Assembly (NCBI GenBank): GCA_964626405.1
Contig: CAZVFE010000066.1
Span: forward strand, 1-8,225
Origin: CAZVFE01 sp964626405
GTDB taxonomy: Bacteria > Bacteroidota > Bacteroidia > Cytophagales > Spirosomataceae
DNA length: 8,225 nucleotides
Reading direction: 5' to 3'
Part shown: one piece after another, positions 1 through 5,830 of the stretch
How positions within the stretch are numbered: position 1 is the stretch's first letter
How the letters are laid out: each line of letters starts with the position of its first letter
Notes under the pieces: model-generated
Told to the model about the DNA's origin: nothing
What the model saw: only the letters and a program-made list of their open reading frames with translations
Databases searched by the model: none
Position numbers and translations under genes: made by a program

Positions 1-1
1 A

Positions 2-1423
2 ATGAATAAAAACGAATATATATCAGAAGGGATTTTTAAGGTAATTGGCCAGTCGGCGGATGAATTGAATCTCGATGCCTATGTTGTAGGAGGTTACGTG
101 CGTGATTCTATATTGAATCGGGCAGGAAAGGATATTGATATCGTTTGTATTGGCTCAGGAATCCAATTAGCCCTTCAGGTTGCCAAAAATTTAAATCTTC
201 CAGAATATGCTGTTGCTGTTTTTAAGAATTTTGGCACAGCCATGATTCGTACGGAAGATGGATATGAATTAGAATTTGTAGGTGCAAGAAAAGAATCTTA
301 CAATAGAGAATCAAGAAAACCAACGGTAGAAGAGGGTAGCTTGCAAGATGATCAGAATCGAAGAGATTTTACCATTAATGCGATGGCCATTTCTCTTAAT
401 AAATCCTCTTGGGGTGAATTTCTTGACCCATTTGATGGAATGAAAGATCTTAAAAAGAAAATAATTCGTACCCCATTAGAACCAGGCATTACTTTTTCTG
501 ATGACCCCCTAAGGATGATGCGGGCAATTCGTTTTGCCACTCAATTGGGTTTTGATATCGAACCAAATACTTTTGATTCGCTAATCAATGAGAAAGATCG
601 TTTGTCCATTATTTCAAAAGAACGTATTGCAGATGAATTGAACAAAATAATTCTTGCAGATAAACCTTCTTTCGGCTTTTTATTATTAGATTCCTCCGGA
701 ATTTTAAAATTGATTTTTCCTGAATTCACCTACCTTAAAGGGGTAGAGGTTGAAAAGGGAAGAGGGCATAAAGATAATTTTTACCATACACTTCAGGTTT
801 TAGATAATATTTCCCTTCATACCAAGGACCTTTGGCTTCGATGGGCAGCAGTACTTCATGATATTGCCAAACCCAATACGAAGAGATTCGATGAAAATAA
901 GGGATGGACATTCCACGGCCATGAGGATTTAGGTGCGCGAATGGTTCCTCGAATTTTTCGGGAACTGAAATTGCCTCTGAATGAAAAAATGAAATATGTT
1001 CAAAAATTAGTTCGCCTACACCTTCGTCCTATCGCTCTCACCAAGGAAGAAATTACAGATTCTGCTATTAGAAGATTATTATTTGAGGCAGGAGATGATA
1101 TAGATGATTTAATGATGCTTTGCAGAGCAGATATTACCTCCAAAAACCCAAATAAGGTACAAAAATATACGAAGAATTTTCTGACTGTTGAAGAAAAACT
1201 AAAGGAAGTGGAAGAGAAGGATAAGGTTAGAAATTTCCAGCCAGTGATTACAGGTGAAATGATAATGGAAATATTTGGGATAGGCCCTGGAAAAGAAGTA
1301 GGGATTATAAAATCCTCAATTCGCGAAGCGATATTGGATGGTATAATCCCTAACGACTTAGAAAAATCTCTCGATTTTCTTTATAAAGAAGGTGAAAAAT
1401 TAGGATTAAAGCCTAATAAATAA
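2..1423 (+). CDS. cca: CCA-adding tRNA nucleotidyltransferase with HD domain
   Basis: This cytoplasmic enzyme adds or repairs the 3'-terminal CCA of tRNAs using CTP and ATP. The 473-residue protein has the class II nucleotidyltransferase head: GGYVRD at 30-35, the metal-binding DID at 44-46, an ELE acidic motif at 89-91, RRDFTINAM at 120-128, and DDPLR at 167-171, which corresponds to the base-recognising EDxxR motif with Asp in place of Glu. The segment between the ELE and RRD motifs (about 94-119) is as long as in full CCA enzymes. That argues against a CC-only enzyme, which lacks this flexible loop. A C-terminal HD phosphohydrolase domain follows (H262, H286-D287, H305/H307), so phosphatase or phosphodiesterase activity is possible. 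The ATG is the second base of the window, so an earlier start cannot be excluded, but the N-terminus reads as complete. The 3' end overlaps the opposing nitroreductase gene by 18 bases. Confidence 0.95.
   Translation: MNKNEYISEGIFKVIGQSADELNLDAYVVGGYVRDSILNRAGKDIDIVCIGSGIQLALQVAKNLNLPEYAVAVFKNFGTAMIRTEDGYELEFVGARKESYNRESRKPTVEEGSLQDDQNRRDFTINAMAISLNKSSWGEFLDPFDGMKDLKKKIIRTPLEPGITFSDDPLRMMRAIRFATQLGFDIEPNTFDSLINEKDRLSIISKERIADELNKIILADKPSFGFLLLDSSGILKLIFPEFTYLKGVEVEKGRGHKDNFYHTLQVLDNISLHTKDLWLRWAAVLHDIAKPNTKRFDENKGWTFHGHEDLGARMVPRIFRELKLPLNEKMKYVQKLVRLHLRPIALTKEEITDSAIRRLLFEAGDDIDDLMMLCRADITSKNPNKVQKYTKNFLTVEEKLKEVEEKDKVRNFQPVITGEMIMEIFGIGPGKEVGIIKSSIREAILDGIIPNDLEKSLDFLYKEGEKLGLKPNK
1299..1352. 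repeat. 11-bp perfect inverted repeat inside cca 3' end
   Basis: The arms TAGGGATTATA (1299-1309) and TATAATCCCTA (1342-1352) are exact reverse complements separated by 32 bases. The spacer can form two smaller nested stems, ATCC/GGAT (1312-1315 with 1336-1339) and TCGC-gaa-GCGA (1321-1331). The structure sits 54 bases past the minus-strand nitroreductase stop. On the minus strand it is followed by a T-rich but interrupted tract, so a role as terminator or 3' stabiliser is possible but unproven. It could also be chance within coding sequence. Confidence 0.5.
1395..1417 (-). terminator. Weak candidate terminator after nitroreductase gene
   Basis: On the minus strand a 6-bp perfect stem (ATTAGG / CCTAAT, plus-strand positions 1399-1404 and 1412-1417) with a 7-base loop is followed directly by four T. 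The loop contains the nitroreductase stop codon. The stem has only two G-C pairs, so it would be a weak terminator. It lies inside the end of cca. Confidence 0.25.
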
Positions 1424-2035
1424 ATCTTCTTTTGATTTTCTTACTTTTTTAGCTCCAAATAAATAGTCGCCTTCTGTATCTTTTTCACCTAAGGCAAGCA
1501 TTAAAACAGATTTTAAGCCTTTCTCATTTAAACCTAAAACTTCATCTACAGCTGCTGGGTTGAATCCTTCCATAGGGGTAGAATCAACACCTTGTTCTGC
1601 TGCAGAAAGTAAAGCTGTGCCTAGGGCAATATAGGTTTGTTTTGCCATCCAAGCTTGTTGCTGTTCAATCGGTTTGGATACCAATGCACCTTTTATCCCA
1701 TTAGAAAAATCCGTAAGACTTTCCATTGAAACACCTCTTGTTTCTGCGATTAATTTCATATAATCTTCCACATGCTTATCTGTTACCGCCGTCCAGGTAG
1801 TAAATACCAATAAATGAGAAGAACCCGTAATTTGTGGTTGGTTGAAGGCAGCTGGACTCAATTTTGCCTTTAATTCAGCGTCTTTAATCACCAAAATTTG
1901 GTAGGGTTGCAATCCAAATCCTACAGCAGATAAACGAATTGCCTCTAATATATTTTCAACCTTTTCATCAGAAACAGGATTGCCAGTCATTTTCTTAACG
2001 GCATATCTTGTATTTAATGCGTCTAATATTGTCAT
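1406..2035 (-). CDS. NfsB-like nitroreductase family NAD(P)H oxidoreductase
   Basis: This is a predicted FMN-dependent, cytoplasmic NAD(P)H oxidoreductase of the NfsB-type nitroreductase family, whose members reduce nitroaromatics, quinones or flavins. The natural substrate cannot be read from the sequence. The 209-residue length is usual. R10 and K14 near the N-terminus match the FMN-phosphate contacts of the family. The block at 129-158, from WMAKQ to the P-M-E-G-F motif, closely follows E. coli NfsB (WMAKQ, then PIEGF). A basic K/R cluster near the C-terminus fits the remaining flavin contacts. The ATG lies one base after the stop of the yceI-like gene (TAA-T-ATG), so the pair is almost certainly cotranscribed and may be translationally coupled. 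There is no Shine-Dalgarno sequence. The stop codon lies inside the 3' end of the convergent cca gene. Confidence 0.9.
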   Translation of the reverse strand: MTILDALNTRYAVKKMTGNPVSDEKVENILEAIRLSAVGFGLQPYQILVIKDAELKAKLSPAAFNQPQITGSSHLLVFTTWTAVTDKHVEDYMKLIAETRGVSMESLTDFSNGIKGALVSKPIEQQQAWMAKQTYIALGTALLSAAEQGVDSTPMEGFNPAAVDEVLGLNEKGLKSVLMLALGEKDTEGDYLFGAKKVRKSKEDLFIRL

Positions 2036-2036
2036 A

Positions 2037-2606
2037 TTATTCTGAAACTAATTTTACTACTAATTTAAAATCATCATAAATCGCCTTGTCTCCAATTGAA
2101 GCAAAGAAAGATTTTGAATTATAAATTAAACCATATTTCGTACGGTCAATCGTGATTTCTGCACTTGCAACTAATTTGCCATTGGTAATTGAAACAGTTG
2201 CTGGGAAAGAAACTGGATTAGTTTTCCCTTTGATTGTCATATCCCCAGAAATCGTATTTCCATTTACCGATTTAATTTTAAAAGTTGCCGTTGGGAATTT
2301 TTCAGCATCAAAAAAGTCTGCAGATTTTAAATGACCCTCTAATTTTCCTCTATAACCTGCATCTTCGATATCTACATCCTTTAAAGATGAAAGTTCAACG
2401 GTGAAGCTACCACCTACTAATTTGTTACCAGAAATACTAACTTCACCAGATTTTAAATCCACTGTTCCATTATGTTTTCCTGTTACTTTTTCTGCATACC
2501 ACTGAATTGAACTAGCAGAATTTGAAATTTTTAAGTTTTTGTTTTGAGCGAATGATGAAGCGATTGTTCCTAACACAATTGCTGAAATTAATAATACTTT
2601 TTTCAT
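2037..2606 (-). CDS. Secreted YceI-family protein
   Basis: This is a YceI-family beta-barrel (lipocalin-like) protein, predicted to be exported to the periplasm. Family members bind polyisoprenoid chains, and some respond to base, osmotic or other envelope stress; the ligand here is unknown. The 189-residue sequence opens with a typical signal peptide: MKK, then a hydrophobic core to about residue 17, then S-F-A before Q21, giving likely cleavage after A20. The family hallmark G-H-L-K-S-A-D-F-F-D-A-E-K-F-P runs from residue 91 to 105, and D-x-T-K-Y-G-L near the C-terminus is also typical. The ATG is chosen because it begins the signal peptide. The gene is first in a unit with the nitroreductase one base downstream. 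No TAnnTTTG motif is present upstream on this strand, so its promoter is not recognised. Confidence 0.93.
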   Translation of the reverse strand: MKKVLLISAIVLGTIASSFAQNKNLKISNSASSIQWYAEKVTGKHNGTVDLKSGEVSISGNKLVGGSFTVELSSLKDVDIEDAGYRGKLEGHLKSADFFDAEKFPTATFKIKSVNGNTISGDMTIKGKTNPVSFPATVSITNGKLVASAEITIDRTKYGLIYNSKSFFASIGDKAIYDDFKLVVKLVSE

Positions 2607-2655
2607 TGAATTTAAATTAATAAGAGTTTATAATATTTGTTAAACTAAAATTGAG

Positions 2656-2676
2656 AATAATTAGTTCAGAATTATT
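2656..2676. repeat. Candidate operator dyad between yceI-like gene and maf
   Basis: AATAATT (2656-2662) and AATTATT (2670-2676) form a 7-bp perfect inverted repeat with a 7-base spacer. An 8-base direct repeat, ATTGAGAA, at 2650-2657 and 2674-2681 overlaps each arm. The site lies midway in the divergent intergenic region, just upstream of the maf -33 element. The AT-rich composition makes chance occurrence likely, so an operator role is only a suggestion. Confidence 0.25.
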
Positions 2677-2691
2677 GAGAAAAAAAATGTA

Positions 2692-2722
2692 TTGGTTAAT
2701 TTATTGGTATTAATTACATTTG
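2692..2722 (+). promoter_or_regulatory. Bacteroidota-type promoter for maf
   Basis: TTG at 2692-2694 and TACATTTG at 2715-2722 match the Bacteroidota primary-sigma consensus (TTG at -33, TAnnTTTG at -7) with a 20-base spacer. Transcription would start around 2728-2730, leaving a leader of about 12-14 bases before the ATG at 2742. Of the promoter candidates here, only this one has both elements. Confidence 0.65.
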
Positions 2723-2741
2723 AATATAATAATTGTACATC

Positions 2742-3356
2742 ATGGAAAATTTAAAATTTAATCTACAATACCCTTTGATACTGGGGTCTAATTCTCCAAG
2801 AAGAAAGGAGATACTTCAGGAATGTGGCTTAAATTTTACGGTATTACCTTCCTATATTGAAGAAAATTTTCCAGAGGATTTATCTGTTGAAAAAGTCCCA
2901 GCTTATTTATCAGAGAAAAAAGCTGATTCCATCCTTCCTTTGGTAAATAAAAAAAGTCTGATTTTATGCTCTGATACCGTGGTAATCATTGAAGGAAAAA
3001 TTTTGAATAAACCTGAAAACCCAGCAGACGCCTTTCAGATGTTGCAATCGCTTTCTGGGAAAACCCACCAAGTAATTACCGCCTTTTGTTTGGTTTTGCC
3101 AGATGGAAAAAAGATTATTGAATCGGATTCTACCTTCGTCCAAGTAAAGGATTTAGCAAAATGGGAAATTGAATTTTATATTAAACAAAGAAAGGGTATG
3201 GATAAGGCTGGCGCTTATGGAATCCAAGATTTTTTCGGAATGGTTGGTATAAAAAAATTGGAAGGCTCTTATTACACTGTAATGGGCCTTCCAATCGATA
3301 AAATATTTACATATCTTAGCCCCTATATTCTGGAGGCAAATCAATTAAGTCTTTAA
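2742..3356 (+). CDS. maf: Maf/YhdE-type nucleoside triphosphate pyrophosphatase
   Basis: This is a Maf-superfamily house-cleaning pyrophosphatase, cytoplasmic. It hydrolyses non-canonical or excess NTPs to the monophosphate and pyrophosphate. The sequence has the Maf signature S-N-S-P-R-R (16-21), the catalytic S-D-T-V-V (D78), a following K-P, D-K-A-G-A-Y-G-I-Q (154-162) and G-S-Y-Y-T-V-M-G-L-P (175-184). The DKAGAYGIQ form is that of the YhdE (dTTP/UTP) subgroup rather than YceF, so dTTP/UTP preference is inferred. The 204-residue length is normal. An in-frame TTG at 2733 would add three residues, but the ATG at 2742 is preferred because the promoter gives a short leader to it and the family begins here. 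The codons for residues 172-185 also form a strong hairpin that acts on the other strand. The stop overlaps the convergent A-type carrier gene by four bases. Confidence 0.94.
   Translation: MENLKFNLQYPLILGSNSPRRKEILQECGLNFTVLPSYIEENFPEDLSVEKVPAYLSEKKADSILPLVNKKSLILCSDTVVIIEGKILNKPENPADAFQMLQSLSGKTHQVITAFCLVLPDGKKIIESDSTFVQVKDLAKWEIEFYIKQRKGMDKAGAYGIQDFFGMVGIKKLEGSYYTVMGLPIDKIFTYLSPYILEANQLSL
3251..3295 (-). terminator. Intrinsic terminator of the A-type carrier gene, inside maf
   Basis: Read on the minus strand, the arms ATTGGAAGGC and GCCTTCCAAT (plus positions 3286-3295 and 3257-3266) form a perfect 10-bp stem. Its 19-base loop contains a further 5-bp stem (ATTAC/GTAAT, 3271-3275 with 3279-3283). 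The stem is followed immediately by T from 3257 to 3251, seven in a row. The hairpin begins 58 bases past the stop codon of the leftward carrier gene. This is the full form of a Rho-independent terminator. On the plus strand no T tract follows, so it should not terminate maf. Confidence 0.65.
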
Positions 3357-3679
3357 ATAGAAAAACTCTCCCCACATCCACAAGTACGCGTGGCATTTGG
3401 ATTATGAAATTGAAAACCTTTTCCATTCAAGCCATCTGAAAAATCTAATTCCGTACCAGCTAAATAAAGGATCGATTTCTTGTCAACCATAATTTTTACA
3501 CCCTTATCTTCAAAAACCATATCATTTTCCCTCGGTTCAGAAGAAAAATCCAAATTATACATTAATCCAGAACATCCTCCTCCTTCAACCGCTACACGTA
3601 CATTAAATTCATCATTAAGACCTTCCTTCGCTCTTAATTCCTTGATTTTATTCGCTGCAATTTCTGTTACTGAAACCAT
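3353..3679 (-). CDS. A-type iron-sulfur carrier (SufA/IscA/ErpA family)
   Basis: This 108-residue cytoplasmic protein is an A-type carrier of the HesB/IscA/SufA/ErpA family, which receives Fe-S clusters from the scaffold and passes them to apo-enzymes. The three invariant cysteines are present: C36 in G-G-G-C-S-G-L, and C100 and C102 in T-C-G-C-G-E-S-F near the C-terminus. The central F-S-D-G-L and F-x-N-P-N-A motifs are also typical. Sequence alone does not separate SufA, IscA and ErpA, so no symbol is assigned; the position beside suf genes favours a SufA-like role. It is transcribed divergently from sufC rather than inside the operon, with a -7 element 19 bases before its ATG. Its stop overlaps that of maf at TTAA (3353-3356), and its terminator appears to lie within maf. 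Confidence 0.94.
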   Translation of the reverse strand: MVSVTEIAANKIKELRAKEGLNDEFNVRVAVEGGGCSGLMYNLDFSSEPRENDMVFEDKGVKIMVDKKSILYLAGTELDFSDGLNGKGFQFHNPNATRTCGCGESFSI

Positions 3680-3698
3680 TTTATTAAATTTTATTACA

Positions 3699-3706
3699 CA
3701 AATATA
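3699..3706 (-). promoter_or_regulatory. -7 element for the A-type carrier gene
   Basis: The minus strand reads TATATTTG here, an exact TAnnTTTG match. It lies 19 bases before the carrier ATG at 3679, giving a leader of about 12 bases. No TTG is found at the expected -33 position, so recognition may need an activator or an extended contact. Confidence 0.5.
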
Positions 3707-3730
3707 AACAAAATAATTATAAAATTTGTT
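3707..3730. promoter_or_regulatory. Candidate operator dyad 1 in the carrier/sufC gap
   Basis: AACAAA (3707-3712) and TTTGTT (3725-3730) form a 6-bp inverted repeat with a 12-base spacer. It occupies the spacer region directly upstream of the carrier gene's -7 element, a position where a bound repressor would block polymerase. The sequence is AT-rich, so this is tentative. Confidence 0.25.
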
Positions 3731-3739
3731 CTAATTTTG

Positions 3740-3763
3740 AACCATTCTAAATAAACTATGGTT
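3740..3763. promoter_or_regulatory. Candidate operator dyad 2 in the carrier/sufC gap
   Basis: AACCAT (3740-3745) and ATGGTT (3758-3763) form a 6-bp inverted repeat with the same 12-base spacer as dyad 1. The dyad centres are 33 bases apart, about three helical turns. This one overlaps the expected -33 region of the sufC promoter. A shared regulator of both Fe-S transcripts is inferred, not shown. Confidence 0.3.
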
Positions 3764-3781
3764 TTTCCAAAATGTATATTG

Positions 3782-3789
3782 TAAATTTG
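3782..3789 (+). promoter_or_regulatory. -7 element for the suf operon
   Basis: TAAATTTG is an exact TAnnTTTG match, 20 bases before the sufC ATG at 3810. It predicts transcription from about 3796 and a leader near 14 bases. The -33 position (around 3759-3761) has no TTG. The G at 3789 would also be the first base of an alternative GTG start, which is therefore unlikely to be transcribed. Confidence 0.5.
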
Positions 3790-3809
3790 TGCGCAACTTA
3801 AGTAATATT

Positions 3810-4559
3810 ATGTTAGAAATAAAAGATTTACATGCCAAAATAGGAGAGAAAGAAATTCTTAAAGGCATCAATTTAGAGGTAAAAGCAGGAGAAGTACATG
3901 CAATCATGGGACCGAATGGTTCGGGTAAATCCACTCTTGCATCTGTACTTGCAGGTAGAGAAGACTATGAAGTTACTTCCGGTTCTGTGAATTATTTTGG
4001 GAAAGATTTATTGGATCTTGCCCCAGAAGAAAGAGCAGCAGAAGGAATTTTTCTTGCTTTTCAATATCCTGTAGAGATTCCAGGTGTTTCAACAACCAAT
4101 TTCTTAAAGACTGCCATCAATGAAATTAGAAAGTATCGCGGTGAAGAGCCATTGGATGCTGTTCAATTTTTAAAGATGTTTAAAGAAAAATCTTCTTATG
4201 TCAATATTGATCAATCTTTATTGTCTCGTGCTTTAAATGAAGGTTTCTCTGGTGGTGAAAAAAAGAGAAATGAAATTTTCCAAATGGCAGTTTTAGAGCC
4301 TAAATTAGCTCTTTTAGATGAAACTGACTCAGGTTTGGATATCGACGCTCTAAGAATTGTTGCTGAAGGAGTAAATAAATTGAAATCTCCTGAGAATGCA
4401 ACTATCGTGGTGACGCATTATCAACGTTTATTAGATTATATCGTTCCAGATTATGTTCATGTTCTTTATAAAGGAAGAATTGTAAAATCAGGTACGAAAG
4501 AATTAGCGCTAGAATTAGAAGCTAAAGGATATGATTGGATAAAAGCAGAAGTAGATTAA
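3810..4559 (+). CDS. sufC: SufC, ATPase of the SUF Fe-S scaffold
   Basis: SufC is the cytoplasmic ABC-type ATPase that powers conformational change in the SufBCD scaffold during Fe-S cluster assembly. The 249-residue protein has a Walker A motif G-P-N-G-S-G-K-S-T (34-42, K40), the variant signature S-G-G-E-K-K-R-N-E (147-155), a Walker B ending in D170-E171, the D-loop S-G-L-D (174-177) and the switch H203. Residues K40, E171 and H203 fall at the same numbers as in E. coli SufC. The ATG at 3810 is preferred over an in-frame GTG at 3789 because the latter overlaps the -7 promoter element and adds seven residues unlike the family. It is the first gene of the operon. Most suf operons place sufB directly before sufC; here the preceding DNA is a promoter region and a divergent gene. 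Confidence 0.97.
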   Translation: MLEIKDLHAKIGEKEILKGINLEVKAGEVHAIMGPNGSGKSTLASVLAGREDYEVTSGSVNYFGKDLLDLAPEERAAEGIFLAFQYPVEIPGVSTTNFLKTAINEIRKYRGEEPLDAVQFLKMFKEKSSYVNIDQSLLSRALNEGFSGGEKKRNEIFQMAVLEPKLALLDETDSGLDIDALRIVAEGVNKLKSPENATIVVTHYQRLLDYIVPDYVHVLYKGRIVKSGTKELALELEAKGYDWIKAEVD

Positions 4560-4561
4560 TT

Positions 4562-5827
4562 ATGTTGACAAACACAACTATAGAAAATTTGGAAGGCTGG
4601 TTAAAGTCTTCTGGAGCAGGGGAGGTTTCCTTTAAAGCTTTAGAAGAATTTAAAACCATTGGCTTTCCAACAAATAAATTAGAGGAATGGAAATATGCTT
4701 CTTTGAAATCCCTGAATGCTATTGATTGGCAAATTGAAGATTCAAAAGCAAATCCGATTCATTTCTTCAAAGAATGGAATGCCTCTTTTAGATTAGCCTT
4801 TACAAATGGTAATTTTTCTGTTTTAGGGGAATTGCCAAAAGGTGTAAATCTTATTTCATTACCAGAATTATTAAGTTCAGATGCGGATTTTGCTAAGCAA
4901 TATGCTGAGCGTCGTCCTATCTCTGATCAAAATATTCTTTATAAACTTGGATCAGATATTCAATCTACACAGGTTTTAGTCGTTGAAAAAAATACCCAAA
5001 TTGAGGAGGCAGGAATTATTTCAATTGCCAATGAATTATCCATTAATAATGCTTTTGTTCCTGTAAATATCATTATTTATGTAAAGGAAGGAGCAGAGAT
5101 TTCCCTAATTGAAAAAATCTCAAATCAATCAAATTATGGTTCATTCATCAATTTAATTCAAGAAGTTTTTGTTGAAAAAGAAGCAAATTTCGAATTATAT
5201 AAAATCCAAGATTCAACGAATGAAGATCATTTAGTAGATCATTGTTTTGTGTATCAAGGAGAAAAATCCACTACCACAACTCATACTTTTACCTTGAACG
5301 GTGGTTTTACAAGAAATAATGCACATTTTTATATTCAAGGAGAATATGCTACCGCCAATTTGAATGGTTTATATATTCCATCTGAAAAACAATTAATTGA
5401 CCATCATACCGTGGTGGATCATTTAGTGCCTAATTCAGAATCTAATGAACTATATAAAGGGGTTTTATCCGGACAATCCACAGGGGTATTTAATGGAAAA
5501 ATATTTGTGAGAAAAGATGCTCAAAAGACAAATGCCTTCCAGAATTGTAGAAATATTCTAGCATCTGATAATGCAACTATGAACACAAAGCCCCAATTAG
5601 AAATTTGGGCGGATGATGTTAAATGTTCTCATGGAACTACAACCGGACAATTATCTGAAACAGCTTTATTTTATCTTCGCTCTAGAGGTATTTCTGAAAA
5701 TTCAGCAAAAGCTTTATTGATGTTAGCATTTGGGCAAGAGGTAATTGATCAGGTTGGAAATCAAGATTTAAAGGAATATTTAACCCAAGAGGTTGAAAAT
5801 AAATTGAAAACAAGTTTAAATTTCTAG
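4562..5827 (+). CDS. sufD: SufD, SUF scaffold subunit
   Basis: SufD is a SufB paralogue that pairs with SufB and SufC to form the SufBC2D scaffold. The 421-residue protein begins with the SufD-type N-terminal segment (F-P-T-N-K-L-E-E-W-K-Y, about residues 35-45). The middle is a long beta-helix region. The conserved C-terminal core runs from the K-T-N-A-F-Q-N-C block to L-F-Y-L-R-S-R-G-I. C355 and H357 in K-C-S-H-G correspond to E. coli SufD C358 and H360, the latter proposed as a nascent-cluster ligand with SufB C405. The N-terminus and length mark it as SufD, not SufB. The ATG lies two bases after the sufC stop; an in-frame TTG at 4535 inside sufC would add nine atypical residues and is rejected. 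Confidence 0.95.
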   Translation: MLTNTTIENLEGWLKSSGAGEVSFKALEEFKTIGFPTNKLEEWKYASLKSLNAIDWQIEDSKANPIHFFKEWNASFRLAFTNGNFSVLGELPKGVNLISLPELLSSDADFAKQYAERRPISDQNILYKLGSDIQSTQVLVVEKNTQIEEAGIISIANELSINNAFVPVNIIIYVKEGAEISLIEKISNQSNYGSFINLIQEVFVEKEANFELYKIQDSTNEDHLVDHCFVYQGEKSTTTTHTFTLNGGFTRNNAHFYIQGEYATANLNGLYIPSEKQLIDHHTVVDHLVPNSESNELYKGVLSGQSTGVFNGKIFVRKDAQKTNAFQNCRNILASDNATMNTKPQLEIWADDVKCSHGTTTGQLSETALFYLRSRGISENSAKALLMLAFGQEVIDQVGNQDLKEYLTQEVENKLKTSLNF

Positions 5828-5830
5828 AAT

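Noticed and set aside
352..729. Two 62-codon open frames on the minus strand inside cca
   Set aside because: They lie wholly antisense to strongly conserved CCA-enzyme motifs, match no recognisable family and have no promoter; they are shadows of cca.
1377..1390. 14-base palindrome TTCTTTATAAAGAA in cca
   Set aside because: It has no loop, is purely A/T-rich apart from one pair, and lies in coding sequence; it is too easily formed by chance to count as a site.
2152..2334. 60-codon plus-strand open frame inside the yceI-like gene
   Set aside because: It is antisense to a clear YceI-family protein and has no recognisable motif or start signal.
3153..3344. Minus-strand open frame inside maf, in the path of the carrier gene's read-through transcript
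   Set aside because: It overlaps the conserved Maf C-terminal motifs and the terminator hairpin; no coding character of its own.
3357..3480. Search for a plus-strand terminator of maf inside the carrier gene
   Set aside because: No stem of useful length followed by a T tract was found; the maf transcript end remains unassigned.
3789..3809. GTG start adding seven residues to SufC
   Set aside because: The GTG overlaps the -7 promoter element, would lie upstream of the predicted transcription start, and the extra residues are not typical of SufC.
3480..3934. Open frames at 3480-3707 (+) and 3731-3934 (-) covering the carrier gene and the start of sufC
   Set aside because: They run antisense to the carrier gene and to sufC and across the promoter region; the translations look like reverse complements of these genes.
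4535..4561. TTG start adding nine residues to SufD inside sufC
   Set aside because: The added residues are frame-shifted sufC sequence; the ATG at 4562, two bases after the sufC stop, fits the operon spacing.
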